Positions 11,321-24,352 of a DNA stretch of 64,000 nucleotides are shown piece by piece. Source of the stretch: Rotaria socialis (Eukaryota > Rotifera > Eurotatoria > Philodinida > Philodinidae); the NCBI GenBank assembly GCA_905331475.1, contig CAJNYU010002708.1, positions 31,535-95,534 of the forward strand, in the 5' to 3' direction. A program made the position numbers and the translations under genes. Within the stretch, counting starts at the first letter, position 1, and the number at the start of each line of letters is the position of its first letter. The notes under the pieces were generated by a model. The model searched no databases, was not told the DNA's origin, and saw only the letters and a list, made by a program, of their open reading frames with translations.

Positions 11321-12968
11321 TAATAAAATTGTACCATTGATTCGTTTGCTCTTTTTTCAAATTTATTATGCAAACAAGATCAACGGAGATAGTTAAAGAA
11401 CCGCTTGATCATCAGCTCCTCTCTATATCTAAGTCAAAGCTATTCTGAGACATAATCTTTTCACAAATATTACAATCATATTTCACAATTACCATTTTAT
11501 TGTCTAAGAATCATTAAATAAACTGAATACGTAGAAATATATACATCAGTTAATTTCGAATTTTTTGTAGGGTTACATTATATGTTAAAATTTCAATACT
11601 TCGGATTGACCGTAATCAATATTGAAGGTAGGTTCAGGTTGTTTCTGCAACAAGTTATCATTGATATTAAAAAAATACCTCGATTTTATATCAAACAGAA
11701 CTTGAAATATTATACAAACAAAATAATCAAAAAATGCTTTTTCATTAGTATTAATTTCTATGAAAATCATTATTTAACGAATTAATTTTACTCGTCATTC
11801 GCACTTGAGGAATCGATGAATTTTAGACTCAACACTCTTCTTTTTAAATGTCATTCATTTGATCTTTCCAACCATAGTAAAATATCTGTATAGAAGGTTA
11901 ACCGAACTCCCCCCAGCCTTGACAGCGTCGGTCGGTAGAATGAGTTACCCTAAGAGCAACAGTAAAGTAATAGCATGCTTTCACTGATTTGGTTTACAAC
12001 TATTTTACACTGCATTGAAATTATTCTTATATATGCATAATCCTGGGAGTGTCCTCTTTCAAATGTTGCAACAACCACATTTATCTGAAATGTCGTGTAG
12101 GAAAAATCAGGGGTCTACGACAAGGACTTGCATCTACTGCTCTTAGAAGCCATTTCCCTAATAACAACAGTCAGCTAATTTTTGATCCTAATAACAACAC
12201 TAACAAAATTGAAGCAAATTTATCTTTATCAAGAAAAAACATTTTTTTCATATTCTTGTAAACGATACAGGAAAAGTGTGTCTAGCAATTTTGTAGAGCG
12301 TGTCGAACTCTCTCATTGAAAGGTTCCTCAGAACTCAATATTGACTTCAGTGAAATAAATTTTCTGAAACAAGCAGGTCTAAAATCGAAAAATAAATTTT
12401 GTCTCTAATTCCAACATCTGCACCAAAAAACCTCTAGCATTGGAAAAAAGACAAAACTGTCTTCGCATACGAAAAGCCCGGTGGATTCTGAAGGCTTTTC
12501 ATCACTCAATTTAATAATTCAGAAAGATTGAATTTTTAATGCCTGTGGTATCCCTCAAATTTTCGAAAAACGCTTTTGTTTATTCTATTTTTTTTCATGC
12601 ATCGATAGAACAACGTGTGATGATTATGAATGTTGTCTTTTTCCAGTATTAATGAAAAGATAACAGATATCCAAGACATTTAAATATGACCGAAAAATCA
12701 GTTTTTCGTAGAAAACGTTCATTGTATTCATCGAACACTTTCAAAAAATACATTCATTCGACGTAGAATTATTTTCACTACTAAAACATATAATCGATTT
12801 TCTGGTGAAAAGACTACTTTAAAATTTTAATGCTCGGATGCAGACTGCAATGGTCATACACTCAAAAATATTGAATTTTTCGTACCTCTCATTCGTGGAG
12901 GACTTAAGATAATTGAAGTAAAATATCTTATAAATAAACCGATGATTAGCTTGTTCTATTTCAAATCT
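11321..12968. other. Intergenic stretch, no gene recognised
   Basis: AT-rich, with short open frames of no recognisable family. Confidence 0.45.
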
Positions 12969-13310
12969 TCATAAACTAAGTGTATATAAATTCGGACAGT
13001 TTGCAACAAGAAGGATGTGTTCAAAAGATGCTGATTCAAGACTAATCCATTTGATTTCATGACGACTTTTAGCTGAAATTGGTAAACAAAATCGATCAAC
13101 CACTGAACCGGAAGATGGATAGATGGAATCATCAGAGAAATATCTTCTCATTATTAAACAGCTTGTAACAGTTGGATCACATATAATTTTGTTGAATCGC
13201 TCATAAACATCTAATAGAGAATAGACTACGTCGAAGTTGATCAATTTTTTAAATTATCATTAGAATTTCACGTGGAAAATCATTGAATCCAGACAATGAA
13301 TGTTCGATTT
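12969..13310 (-). pseudogene. Frameshifted F-box gene fragment
   Basis: The 5' end reads NDFPREILMII, the usual start of an F-box (LPxEIL.I). A stop and a frame change follow, and the sequence then resumes as FDVVYSLLDVYERFNKIICD, the second half of the F-box. The body (VDRFCLPISAKSRHEIKWIS, then SASFEHILLVANCPNLYTL) follows the pattern of bdelloid F-box proteins. It ends at a stop at 12969 with no continuation that I can follow. Probably a disabled copy. Confidence 0.6.
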
Positions 13311-13829
13311 TTATCTTTTTTCTGATGTATATATTTTTTGACTTAGAGACGTGAATATCTGTATCGATATCCTCATTTCATCTGTTAGAGTGATGCCGTC
13401 AATGAGATGTCCTTTAAATAGAAAAATAGTTCATGAAATGACAAAATTTTCTGGGAACAGGATTCAGATTAATGATAGAAAATATATCATATTCCGATTC
13501 CTTATTGCTATCTGTAAAATAAAAGATTTAGGTCTGACCTTGTTTCATGGGAATTTTTCGTACAAGAGTATATGAAAAAAAACTTAAATTATATTCATCA
13601 ATCATTGGCTGTTCGTTGTTTAATGTATGGATCGGCCGTCCGTTTGTGTTATTTTTGTTTTTTCATGCATTCATCCTGCATGATTGATCATTTGTCATCA
13701 TTGCATAAGAGAATAAAAACAATTAACCAATACAACATAATGACGATACGAATATATTGAAATGTACGAATGATACGGTATCGAGTGTACAAGTCTCGAA
13801 TAAATGTATGTATAATACATCATTGAAAC
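13311..13829. other. Intergenic stretch between divergent F-box copies
   Basis: Separates a minus-strand F-box fragment from a plus-strand F-box gene. It should hold the promoter of the latter. No specific motif recognised. Confidence 0.4.
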
Positions 13830-14931
13830 ATGAAGCTGGATGAACTGCCACCTGAGCTGTTATTTAAAATTTCAACTTATTTGACTTTGTTCGATATTGG
13901 ATACTCATTGATGGGTGTCTCTAATCATCTAGATAGGTTGCTTGCTGAAAATAAAAATGATCGTCGTACACTGGCTTTTCACGATGGTCGTTGTTCGTAT
14001 TCTCTTTATCGAGCTTTTCTAGACGATCACAATGGTTTCCGTACACGTTGTTTAAGTCTTTTTATTCGTTCATTGGTATTGGACGGTTTTTGCAACATAA
14101 CATGTGCTTATGGTATTCTCTCTAAATGGGCTGATAGCACACCTTCATTCTTACCTTCTGTACGAATACTCACTTTGTCTAATATGCAGTTTTTTCACAA
14201 ATATTGCTACAAACCACTTGCCTTGATTCTTGCTTGCGGTACCGGTACTAATATCATAGGACAACTCGACAAGTTGACATTGGTTTTTGACAATGCCGAT
14301 TCATGGTATGTTACAGTTCTTCATCAACTCATCTTCTTACAAGCTTCTTGTCATACAATGATCTTTCACGTAACTGACGGTATGTACGACAGTAATAAAT
14401 AAAACTATAGATTATTTTTGTCATTGAGATTAATCATTCAGTTCAGCTTCTCATCACATCCAAAAAAAAGACATCCGAAAAATTTTCCAAAGGTTTTTTC
14501 ATATCATTCACAGAAAAAAGTTTATTTGTAATTGATTTGGATGTTTTTAAATATCTTTAGGAATGGAAAATTGGAATGAGACAGGTCGAGGAAGCTTGTA
14601 CGTTTTACATGGTGTTTGTGGACGACAGTCTTGCTTTTTACGTACTGTCTATTTGACATTGTCTCTTAAACGCTTCACGGAACTATTATTTCTACTGCAA
14701 CCAAATGAAATACCGTGCCTTAAACATTTAACTGTAACATTTGAACGTAGCGATTCAACTGTTTCTAATTTAGAACATTTGTATGAACCTAAGAACATAT
14801 TGACNNNNNNNNNNNNNNNNNNNNNNNNNNNNNNNNNNNNNNNNNNNNNNNNNNNNNNNNNNNNNNNNNNNNNNNNNNNNNNNNNNNNNNNNNNNNNNNN
14901 NNNNGAGTTTGTGTCCAATGATTATCGTTGA
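13830..14931 (+). CDS. F-box domain protein, interrupted by assembly gap
   Basis: Exon 1 starts at ATG 13830 and opens with an F-box (LDELPPELLFKISTYLTLFD, residues about 3-40). F-box proteins recruit substrates to SCF ubiquitin ligases through Skp1. After the F-box comes a leucine-rich body typical of the large bdelloid F-box family. A phase-1 intron with donor GTATGT at about 14380 and acceptor ATCTTTAG at about 14561 joins HVTD to GMENWNETGRG in frame. Exon 2 carries further LRR-like text (SLKRFTELLFLLQPNEIPCL) and then runs into 100 N (14805-14904). Eight codons and a stop follow the gap, but their frame relative to exon 2 is unknown. No lesion is seen in the visible part, so it may be intact. 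Substrate unknown. Confidence 0.7.
14805..14904. other. Assembly gap (100 N)
   Basis: Exactly 100 N, the usual placeholder for a gap of unknown size. It removes the 3' part of the F-box gene. Confidence 0.98.
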
Positions 14932-16164
14932 TATATTTATTGATGTGAGAAGACAACAGATCTGAATAATTATGATTTATTATATTTCAAGGAATTATTT
15001 CTGTAGTACGAAATACAATAAAAGTCGTAGCAAAGCACCTCCATGTCTAATTGTTTTCGTTGGAGATATTGATTCAATATATAATAAATACTAAAATTGT
15101 TGTGTATACTATTGAGAATAAACATCGACTACTTGCATGTATCCATGGGAAAAAAAACTTCTAATTGATTGAATATATTGAATGAAAACAGTATCATTGT
15201 CAATAGGAGCTAACTTCTGATGGTAGATCTCCGTCATGTTGTATATTACGCTTTAAAAAATCAAATATCATACGATATAATTCATGTATTTAACAAGCAA
15301 TCAAAGTGTTCAAGAAATAGTTCTTTTTTATGAGAAATATTTCAATCGGGAGTGTGAGGCATTATGAAACAACACAACTAAAAATATAATAAAAAAATAA
15401 ATTTGCAACATGAACTTTTTCAATACATATAATGTCTCGTCTTTTTTAAAGTAAAAAATAATGAAATAAACAGAATATTGTACGGTGGATTCGATACGGA
15501 TACCAGCACATGAACTGAATAATGTTGTGATAATATCGAAATAAAAATGGCAATTACTCGCCTAAAAACAACTGATTCCAACGAAAATTTATAAGATCAA
15601 ACTAAACCCGGAATGTCTGACAGACAACAGAACTAAGCATATCTTTCTATCTGATGATGTTGTAACGGAAAATATGCGAGTTTGTTCATAAGGATCTAGG
15701 TTGGGATAACAGAAAATTGCTTTTAAAAAGGGAGAATAATTTATTTCATCGATATAAATATGTCTGAAGGATTTTTACCTTATGATGATGTTGCTGATGT
15801 ATTTTTTCTGGCATTTATTTGTTTACAGTCATTCAGTTCGGAAATATTTTTACTAACTCGAAATAATAATAAAACTGAATTATTGTTTTGTTGTTGTGTC
15901 AAAGGTACTCTATACTCGAATATCGAGATTTCGGATGTTATTCTTTTTTGTTCTACTATTTATTTGCTAACACAGCATGTACAAATGTAAGTGAAATCAA
16001 ATGAACAACAAAGAATTGAATAAATATGTCGTTTCTGTCTTTTCTAATACAGGCACTAGGAATAGGATGTTTCGTGGTTATGAATAATTTTAAGAAATTG
16101 ATTCTGTTGATTGATATCTATTATATTGTAGATTGTAGTATAAAGTTTTTGAATTGAACTCAAG
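14932..16164. other. Stretch between F-box gene and Helitron
   Basis: Mostly AT-rich non-coding. An open frame at 15760-15990 (begins MSEGFLPYDDVADVFFLAFI) is not recognisable and could be an upstream exon of the Helitron or noise. I could not identify the 5' TC end of the Helitron. Confidence 0.4.
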
Positions 16165-17070
16165 ATGAATACACGATGTGTTTTTTGCTCTGCACATTGT
16201 ATGGGCGATTTTTGCTTGCGATGCAACGAAATGAATCGTAGCCAAAAATTTGCTAGGTTCCTTCAACTTTTGGAAAAAGCTTCTGAAAGTGTAATGTATT
16301 ATGATGAAATTGCTTCTACAGTAAAGCGGATTCAAAATGTAAGTTATTTTAGAATTATAATTAGATTATTACGAATGTATTATAGATCGAAGCACTCATG
16401 ATACCAATTCAATTCAATCCTGATCAAGTGTTCGATGAGAGAAAATATTTGGTAGATGCAGTGGCTAAGACATATCTTAGAAAGGCCACAGATGATGTAC
16501 AACATCTTATCCCCGTAGAAGTCGTTGCCGATGGAAATTGTTTATATAATTCAATCCTTCTTCTAATGAACAATTCAATGATAACAACAAGTGAATTACG
16601 AGGTATATATATTTATATTCTATCTATATTTTCCTGCAATTTGTTTTGAACTAATTTTAGTTCGAACAGTTATTGAACTTGTAGTAAATGGAGCATATTA
16701 TACCAGAATGTATTCACAATTCATCGGACTTCTAGATATAGCCATCAAAGCTATATGCAAAAATTATACATATTCTGAATTGTACGAAATAGCTGCACTA
16801 TGCAATATACTTCGATGTAATATACGAAGTATTTATCCAAGAATTGATTTTCGAGAAGATATGGAAATCCTAAATAATAGCTTCAGACCTACTTCACCTA
16901 TTATTGCCAATTGTAGTATCACAATTTTCTGGTCTCATGCCTTAAACGAGATAGATGTACGAGCGCAAAATAATATGACATGGAGTCCCAATCATTTTGT
17001 TCCTCTTATATCTCCACCTGTATATGATGACTCCGATAATATAAGTCGTCAATCAGTGTCAAAAGTTGTG
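16165..17070 (+). CDS. Helitron exons 1-3: zinc finger and OTU protease
   Basis: Exon 1 (16165-16338) encodes CVFCSAHCMGDFCLRC, a Cys-rich zinc-binding motif. Exon 2 (16386-16602) and exon 3 (16661-17070) encode an OTU-type cysteine protease. The Asp-Cys box reads ADGNCLYNS and the catalytic His box reads SPNHFVPL. OTU enzymes are deubiquitinases; in Helitrons the role is not known. Splice sites are canonical and all three joins keep frame (GTAAGT..TATAG and GTATAT..TTTTAG). Start: first ATG before the zinc finger; an upstream exon cannot be excluded. Confidence 0.82.
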
Positions 17071-17125
17071 GTAGGTTATCGAACTTAAAATATGAAAATG
17101 AGAATTTTAAAATTTATTTGTTTAG

Positions 17126-17925
17126 ACTCCCGGAAAAAGAACTTTCAAGAATAATACTCCCATCCAGATGCGAATTCCTGAATTTCAAGCTTCACCCAGC
17201 CAACGTCGACGCAATGAACACAGCAACGAAACTAGTTTCGCTCAATCAACTACCACAGATGCAATACGAGAAGCACAGAATGAGATCCAAGCACAATACC
17301 AAAGTGTCGTGGAACAACAAATAAAACCAAGTCAAGAGAATCCAGTGAATGAAACAATGGAGCATCGTCGAATGCAACTGGAAACGCAAAAGCAGCGAAA
17401 TCAAAGGAATAGATCAAATGAAACAGCTGAAGAGCGGCACACTCGATTGGAAAAGCAAAAACAACGGGATCAATGGAACAGATCGAACGAAACAGCTGAA
17501 GAGCGTCAAATTCGATTGAAAAAAGTAAAAGAACTGGCTCAATCGAGTCGTATGAACGAAACGGAAGAACAACGTCAGATTCGACTAGAAAAACAAAGAA
17601 AGCGAAGTCAAGCAAACAGAGCTAAAAAAATAGCTGAAAAATCTACATCTAATACACTGAATACACAACAACAAAACTTATCCGCTAAACTGAACGAAAC
17701 TGAACCTATTTCACTATGTGACACTCACGACACTCACCATTTTACAAGCAACGAAGATATCAACAAAAAACACAAAGGTCTATTTCCTCACTTTGGCCAG
17801 AATTCATCTCCCGTAACCTGAAAGAAGACTGCCTACAGAAATTTATTCAAAAAATGTCCATGGCAGCATTGTCTGAAGCTACTTGTGCTGTTTGTAATGT
17901 TCGTACTCAAACGCAAAAGTAGAAA
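17126..17925 (+). CDS. Helitron exon 4: charged repeat region, damaged
   Basis: After the intron 17071-17125 the protein becomes a low-complexity charged region. Repeats of about 28 residues read RSNETAEERxxRLEKQKQR; such repeats are common in animal Helitron proteins and are probably helical. Near 17765-17770, a run of six A, the frame shifts: before it the reading ends at a stop at 17821, after it the +1 frame continues as WPEFISRNLKEDCLQKFIQK and ATCAVCNVRTQTQK. That frame meets a TAG at about 17921 and then continues as KLPVSKIPHIDLLKVPDALK. The two lesions make this copy probably unable to encode a full protein, unless they are sequencing errors. Confidence 0.7.
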
Positions 17926-18145
17926 AAATTACCAGTCTCGAAAATTCCTCACATTGATTTGCTTAAAGTTCCTGACGCGCTCAAAGATTTCATCAAAATC
18001 AATCAAACATCTTCAGTACAATACGCTGATGAACATATCGGAATCTCCGAGAATGATAGCGTTATACAAAGGACTAGATCCACTCAAAGTAACCTATGAT
18101 TGTAATAAATTAGGGATTCATTAAAAAAAAATATAGCTATTTTAG

Positions 18146-18848
18146 GTACTTCAACTAGTAATTCATCATATGTTCAATATGACAACGGTATTATCTTATA
18201 TGTGAATGGTTTGTTCCACCAAAATACAGTAGAGATGTGTACAATTTGCCAAAAATGTCACGACTCTCTGTCAAAAGGAAGCACTCCTAAGTTTTCGCCT
18301 GCTAATAATATGTGGTTAGGAGACATCCCTCCTGAATTACAAGGATTAACAATTCCAGAAGAAAAGCTAATTTCACTTTATCGTCATAATAGCTGTGTGA
18401 TAAAACTTCATTCACCATTTCACTCAGCTACAACTGCTCAAGCAGCATTGAAAGGCAATTGTATTACTTTTCTTCAAAGTTTACCGAATATTGTTAACAG
18501 TTTACCACTGAAACTTGATGATTTGTGTGATACATTAAAAGTGATTTTTGTTGGTGCACATCGTCCTGAGCGTGTCCATCTTAAGAAGGTCTTAACAGTT
18601 CGCAAGAAAAAAGTCACTCAAGCGTTGCATTGGCTGAAACAAAATAACATACTTTATCAAAACATCGAAATTAATCTTCATAATATTAATCAATTGCCTG
18701 AAGATGACGTGCCAGAAGCTATCATGTTAACGATGGAACAGAAGATCGGTGATGAAGAAATTCCACCTGAAAGAGTCGGATATGCTCCTGATCCATTAGA
18801 TGATCCGACTGAATCCAGAAATTCAGACACTATCCCTATCAGCAATAG
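18146..18848 (+). CDS. Helitron exon 5: DUF6570-like region
   Basis: Begins after an acceptor near 18145 (ATTTTAG). It has a CTICQKCHDSL zinc-ribbon-like pair followed by NMWLGDIPPELQGLTIPEEK. The pattern 'N.L..G..P.EL..LT..E..LI' is the DUF6570/Helitron N-terminal signature. Ends with donor AG|GTAAGAT at 18848; the join to the next exon gives a serine codon and keeps frame. Confidence 0.72.
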
Positions 18849-18898
18849 GTAAGATCTACCACCAAATAAGTCATTTTTAAAGTCATTTTTCTCTGTAG

Positions 18899-20969
18899 TG
18901 GTGTTCTCGACGTGAATGGATCCACTGTAACTTCAGACGAAATAAAAAATTATGTTTTACGCAAAATCAAAAATGATAAAGCAACCGAACAGATGGATAT
19001 CGAAAGTATTTACGTAATTCCTCATTCATCGAAACCTGTTAATGAATATTTTAATCCAAAACTACTAATAGGGCTGTATCCAACTCTATTCTGTTATGGA
19101 TATGTATCGCCCGAAGATAAATCACGTCCAGTTGAAATAAAATTACGAGAACACATACGTTACCTGTTATCATATGACGATCGACGCTTTGAAACAAGTC
19201 ATAGTTTTATATTTGTAGTTTTTAATCTTTTGCAACGACGTGATGCTTGTTTTCATGCTCAACTGATAGCCACGAAACCTTACTTTCAAGCATCTGCTCA
19301 GGAAATTCAGTCATTAAACAGTAACGATATTGAAATGGCTCTCAACAAAAGTCAAAACAATACGTTTAGCTCGACATCCAATGCATCATTACATAAACTA
19401 CTCAATCATATTAAGACCATCGGTGGCCGAGTTATGGGCTCAACGTATTCAAGAACAGCTTTGCGCACTCGTATTCATGCACTAATATATAATCAAGGTC
19501 TACCAAGCATTTTTCTAACTTTGAATCCAGCTGATATTCACAGTCCTGTGGCACTTTATTTTGCCGGTGTCAAGCTTGATTTAGACAACATTCAAATTGA
19601 GCAACTAATGACTACTTATAAAAGAGCTGAAATTATTGCTTCACATCCTGTGGCTACTGCCAAGTTTTTCCATTTATTGATCACTAACATATTAGATACT
19701 ATGATAGTTGGTGGTGTTCTTGGACCTGTAAAAGCTTACTTTGGTACTGTTGAAAATCAAGGACGTGGCTCTCTTCATTTACACCTTCTTATTTGGCTCG
19801 ATCATGATTTTAAGCCATCTGATTTGAAAGAGAAAATTCAAAATGTTGATTTCCGCGAAAAGTTAAAAGAATATTTAGAAGATATTATCAAAGAAGACTT
19901 AGATAAATTCAAAGGCAACCGTACCTTTGCAAATCCAGATAGTATAACAAGTTTTAATCCTTTTCACACGTAATCTATTCTTTTTTATTTTAGTATTAGG
20001 AGTGTGCGTTACTCCCTCAAGATTATCACACGATGACATATATTCAGCTTTAAAAACAATCGATCTCTCAGGATTGGAGCAAGACACAAGTAATTTCGGC
20101 AATATTCGATCAACACCGATGAAGGGACAATCTTATTCATCGATTAGTTTTGCTACACCATCGCCGAAGCAGTATTCAGAAACAACGTTGCATGCTCAAC
20201 AGAATCATGGTATGTGTATAGTGCTCATAAAAACAAGCAAAGCATAGATTTATTTTTTTAGCAACGAATGCTTTACGTAATGTATCAAAAATAATTCCTG
20301 CTTGCTTACCTACTCCAAATCCATCATCACCTAATTTTGCTTCAAGATTTCGTGCAGATATAGTACAGCTTGTCGAAACAAGTAATATTCACAAACACAG
20401 TGATACGTGCTACAAATACTGGAATGCCAATCGAGGTGATAAAAAAACGTGCCGAATGCGTATGCCGCGTAAATTAGTATCCAATTCAACAATTGATCCT
20501 GCTACTGGGAATATTTGTATGCGACGATCCGATCCTTGGATCAATAATTTTAATGAATACCTCATCACAGCTTGTCGTTCAAATATGGACATTAAATTTA
20601 TTTGGAGTGGTAGCGATGCAAAGGCTCTTGTTTATTATATTACTGATTATGTGACAAAAACGAGTCTCTCGTTTCATGATACATTTTCTTTGGTACAAAA
20701 AAGCATCACATCACTCCAGAGTTTAAGGAATCAAACTAATAACGAAAGCGCAATCGAGAAGTCTCGTAAACTCGTTCTGCGCTGTTATAATATGCTTGCT
20801 TCTCAACAAGAATTATCTGGCGTTCAAGTAGCTTCTTATCTTATGAATTGGGACGATCACTATACAACGCATAGATTCCAAGGTCTCTTTTTAATTCAAA
20901 CTGAACGATTTTTACAAACACAACTAAATGAAACGCGTGCTCAACAAAAATTGGAAACTGCAGCACAGG
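18899..20969 (+). CDS. Helitron Rep (HUH-Y2 endonuclease) exons
   Basis: Rolling-circle replication initiator. The HUH metal-binding motif is HLH in RGSLHLHLLIWLDH (19776-19784). The two-tyrosine catalytic motif is in ALVYYITDYVTKTSL (about 20630-20660). Between them a Cys/His cluster (HKHSDTCYKYWN followed by KTCRMRMPR) fits the Helitron Rep zinc region. Introns: donor in GATA|GTATAA at 19941 with acceptor at 19993, and donor CATG|GTATGT near 20210 with acceptor near 20261; both joins keep frame. An earlier donor-less reading would stop at 19973. All catalytic residues are present. Confidence 0.85.
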
Positions 20970-21399
20970 GTGAGTATATTAATCTCTGCTTTGGTGTTTT
21001 AAAAATATGTATCCTTGATCAAAGTAGATCAGAAAGGTTTCTGTGTGAAAGTACCAAGGATAAACGAATAACTATATTTAGTTATTAGTTGTCTAAAATG
21101 TATAAAATATTTCATAAGAGACGTTTCCCTAAATTGAATCGTTCACTGCTTTTTCGATGAGAATCTTTTAGATAGTCCACTTCATTCTTTTTTTGTGATA
21201 AGCAGTTGACACACTGTTTCTTTTCAAGTAGAATTCAAGGGCTAGTATAAAGAGAAAAGTATATCAGATCAAGTATACGAAAAGAAATCTTCTAAATATT
21301 AGGTTAAATATTTGCGGGAAAGAAGCAAACGCAAAGATCGACTATAAATTACAGTATTATAAAATTATTTATGACTGAGTTTTTTTTTATTATATTTAG

Positions 21400-24352
21400 A
21401 TGTGATCGACAATGATACATATGATGATGAAGCTATTGATAATGATAACAACGACGAGGAACAGTTTCAAATTCAATCAACTGAGCATGACAAAAAATAT
21501 GTACTCGTTAACACACGAATTGATTATCAGTATCGCTCCGATAATCTCAATAGAATGTGTTTATATGACTTTGTTAGCATATTCTATAAGAAAAAAATGA
21601 ATTCTACAGATCTGAAATATTTATCCAAGATAGCTGTATCAATAGAAGAAAAAATTAACCGAAAAGGTCGACCACCTAATGAACGATTTCTTTTTCAAAA
21701 GCAGCATCCTCAGGCTACAACCTATTTAATGATGAAGTACAGCGAATCTCATGTGCCTGTTCTCTATGGTCCTCAGATCCCTCGACAAGATCGTGATGAT
21801 ACTCGAGAACGATATTGTCGGGCTATTCTCACACTTTTCGTACCCTGGCGTACTGTGACTGATATTTGTGACATCGGTCAGACATGGGAAGATGCATTTA
21901 AATCTCGACAACATCTTATTTTGAGACATTCATGGACGATAATAGAAAACATTCAACTTTTGCATGAATGCAAAAAGGACCGCGATGATCATTTACTTCA
22001 AGTTATCGCCGAAGCACAAACCGATAATAGCTTAGTCGATCCTGTACTAATACCGACTAATCAAGTCGATGGTGAATATGGCACTGATGACAGTGACGAT
22101 TTACTTGAATTATTAGGTAATTTGGATGAAAACACAGTTGCCATGCTCAATGCTACAAAAAACTCAACAGAAAACAGATATATTGAAGAAACAATCGAAG
22201 CAGTCAAGAACGTCGGACGATTTAACAGTGTGAACAGTAAGTATTATTTGAATGTGATCTTTAGAATCGACAATAATCGTACAAAATTTGTTGTAGCATA
22301 TGACCAATATTCTTTAAATGAACCGAGCGATCGTATCGATCAATCATTGGTACCATTTATTTCTGCAACACCTAATCTTGTTCGACTCAATGCAAAATGG
22401 CAAGAACAACTGAAAACTGAGAAAGAACAGATTAGAAGAGGTTTGATTACGGGCAACTTTGACAAAGACGATGATGGTATGTTGAACTTGGATGCTGCAA
22501 GAAGTGCCGTTGCCACTGTAGTGACTCTAAACAATATGAATATTAATACGAAGATATGCGAAAACTATGGTTCGATTCCTGCAGTAATATTAGTCAAAGC
22601 GAACTCTTGTACTCAGAAGAGTGTTGCCGATGAATTTACACTGAACAGAGAACAACGGGCTGCATTTATGATCATAACAGGTCATCTTGATGGTGATAGC
22701 CGCTGTCGTACAGGTAATCTTTATAATAGAAGTCATCACATATTGAAGTACATAATATTTTCAGGTGACAATAATGGTCAGCTTATAATGTGCATACCTG
22801 GATGTGGTGGTACAGGCAAATCACAATTGATTCGTGCTCTTACCAAATACTTTTTAGTTACAAAGAGAATACAAATGATGCGGAAGTTAGCACCTACTGG
22901 TATTGCCGCTGCTGAAATCGATGGTATGACCATCCATTCGTTTTTGGGTGAACAGCGTAACTCAGGAAAGGCACGTACAATTAAACCAGGAGATTTAAAA
23001 CTCGAGAAGGAATGGGCCCTCGTTGAATACCTCTTAATTGATGAAATAAGTATGGTTGGTTTAACTCTACTTGCGAAACTCAACCGAATTATATGTGCTG
23101 CAAAACATACCGATCCTCAAGTTCCATTTGGTGGTGTAAATGTCATCTTCTTCGGCGATTATTTACAATATCGACCTGTATATGATGTACCTCTACATAC
23201 AGATTTCACTTTACCGGTTAAAAGTAAATCAAACAAGATAGCAACTGAAAAACAAATTCAACAACGTGTTGCACGTTCTTTAATTCTTCAAATCAATTGT
23301 GTGGTCAAACTTACTCAACAGATGAGAACAGAAGATCTACGTTATCTTCAGCTACTCGAACGACTTCGTCATGGAGAATGTAACTACGATGACTACGAAT
23401 TATTGTTAACACGAGTAGTTGGGCAATCTTCCGTACCCTTGTTAAGTGATTCACCATGGAATAAAGTAAATTTGTTTTTCTAAATTTAGACAATTCACCA
23501 TCTTCATCTTTTTAGGCTCCGATTCTCGTATTTCGTAACGAAATACGAACACAATTAAACCACAAGGCAGTTAGTCACAAAGCACAACAAACGGGACAAA
23601 CACCAATAGTATGCGTTGCCCAAGATACCTGCAAAGGCAAACCAATTGAAGACCGAGCACTTATTAAAAAATTATTAGAATTATCTGATAGCAAAACGGA
23701 GCATCTACCAGGTCTATTACCTCTTGTTCCTGGAATGCCTGTCATTTTAACGCAAAATATTGCAATTGAATTGGGTCTTATCAACGGTGTGAACGGAATC
23801 TTTCGGCAGCTTGTCTACCAGGAAGATTCGGTGTCAACTGATATTATTTCGGAAGAATTTTCCAAGAATGCACGATATGTCCATCGACCTCTGTACGCCT
23901 TGGTGGAAATTAGCAAATCAAAGATCGAATGTAATTTAGAACAACTTCAGCCAAAGCTGGTTCCAATACCGGTAATGGAACAAACATTTCGAGTCGATAT
24001 AGGCGATATGCTTCCAAAAGATAAGAAACCAAAATCAAATAGAAAAACACTGTTATCAATTAAACGGCGCGCATTACCACTTGTACCAGCTTATTGCATT
24101 ACAACACACAAGAGTCAAGGTCAAACATTGAATAAAGTTGTGATTGATTTAAAACTGCCAAATGAAACCGATGATATTGCTGCAGTCTATGTACCCTTAT
24201 CGCGGGTAAAACGCTTAACTGATTTGGTTATTTTGCGATATTTTGATTACAAGGTGTTGTTAATTAAACCCAGCAAGTCACAACTGACAGAAATTGAACG
24301 ACTCGATAAACTATATTTAGAGACCCAAGCACGCTTTCCAGAATGGTTGTAA
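21400..24352 (+). CDS. Helitron PIF1-family helicase exons
   Basis: Superfamily 1 DNA helicase part of the Rep-Hel protein. Acidic start (DVIDNDTYDDEAIDNDNNDE), Walker A GCGGTGKSQ (about 22800-22824), Walker B LLIDEISMVG, motif III FGDYLQYRPV, and near the C-terminus THKSQGQTLNKVVIDL and YVPLSRVKRLTDL (motifs V and VI). Introns at 22714-22764 and 23466-23515 keep frame. The last exon 23516-24352 ends at TAA. All helicase motifs look intact, in contrast to the damage near 17.8 kb. Confidence 0.9.

Larger units (their letters stand above)
16165..24352 (+). mobile_element. Helitron rolling-circle transposon (coding part)
   Basis: Eight kilobases of exons on one strand encode the parts of a Helitron Rep-Hel protein: zinc finger, OTU-like protease, DUF6570-like region, HUH endonuclease with two tyrosines, and PIF1-family helicase. 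Rolling-circle transposons of this kind nick with the Rep domain and unwind with the helicase. An OTU domain is described for Helitron2/Helentron-type elements; no endonuclease of the Helentron type was seen. About nine GT-AG introns of about 45-60 nt, plus one of about 430 nt (20970-21399), interrupt the gene. The terminal TC, hairpin and CTRR ends were not located, so the true element is longer than given here. Confidence 0.9.

Noticed and set aside
20002..20102. Independent small gene starting at GTG 20002
   Set aside because: It is a Helitron Rep exon reached by splicing from 19941; residues and frame fit the Rep protein.
22239..22267. Possible intron (AGTAAGT...TTTAG) in the Helitron helicase region
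   Set aside because: It would be only about 28 nt and the frame stays open, so it is treated as coding.
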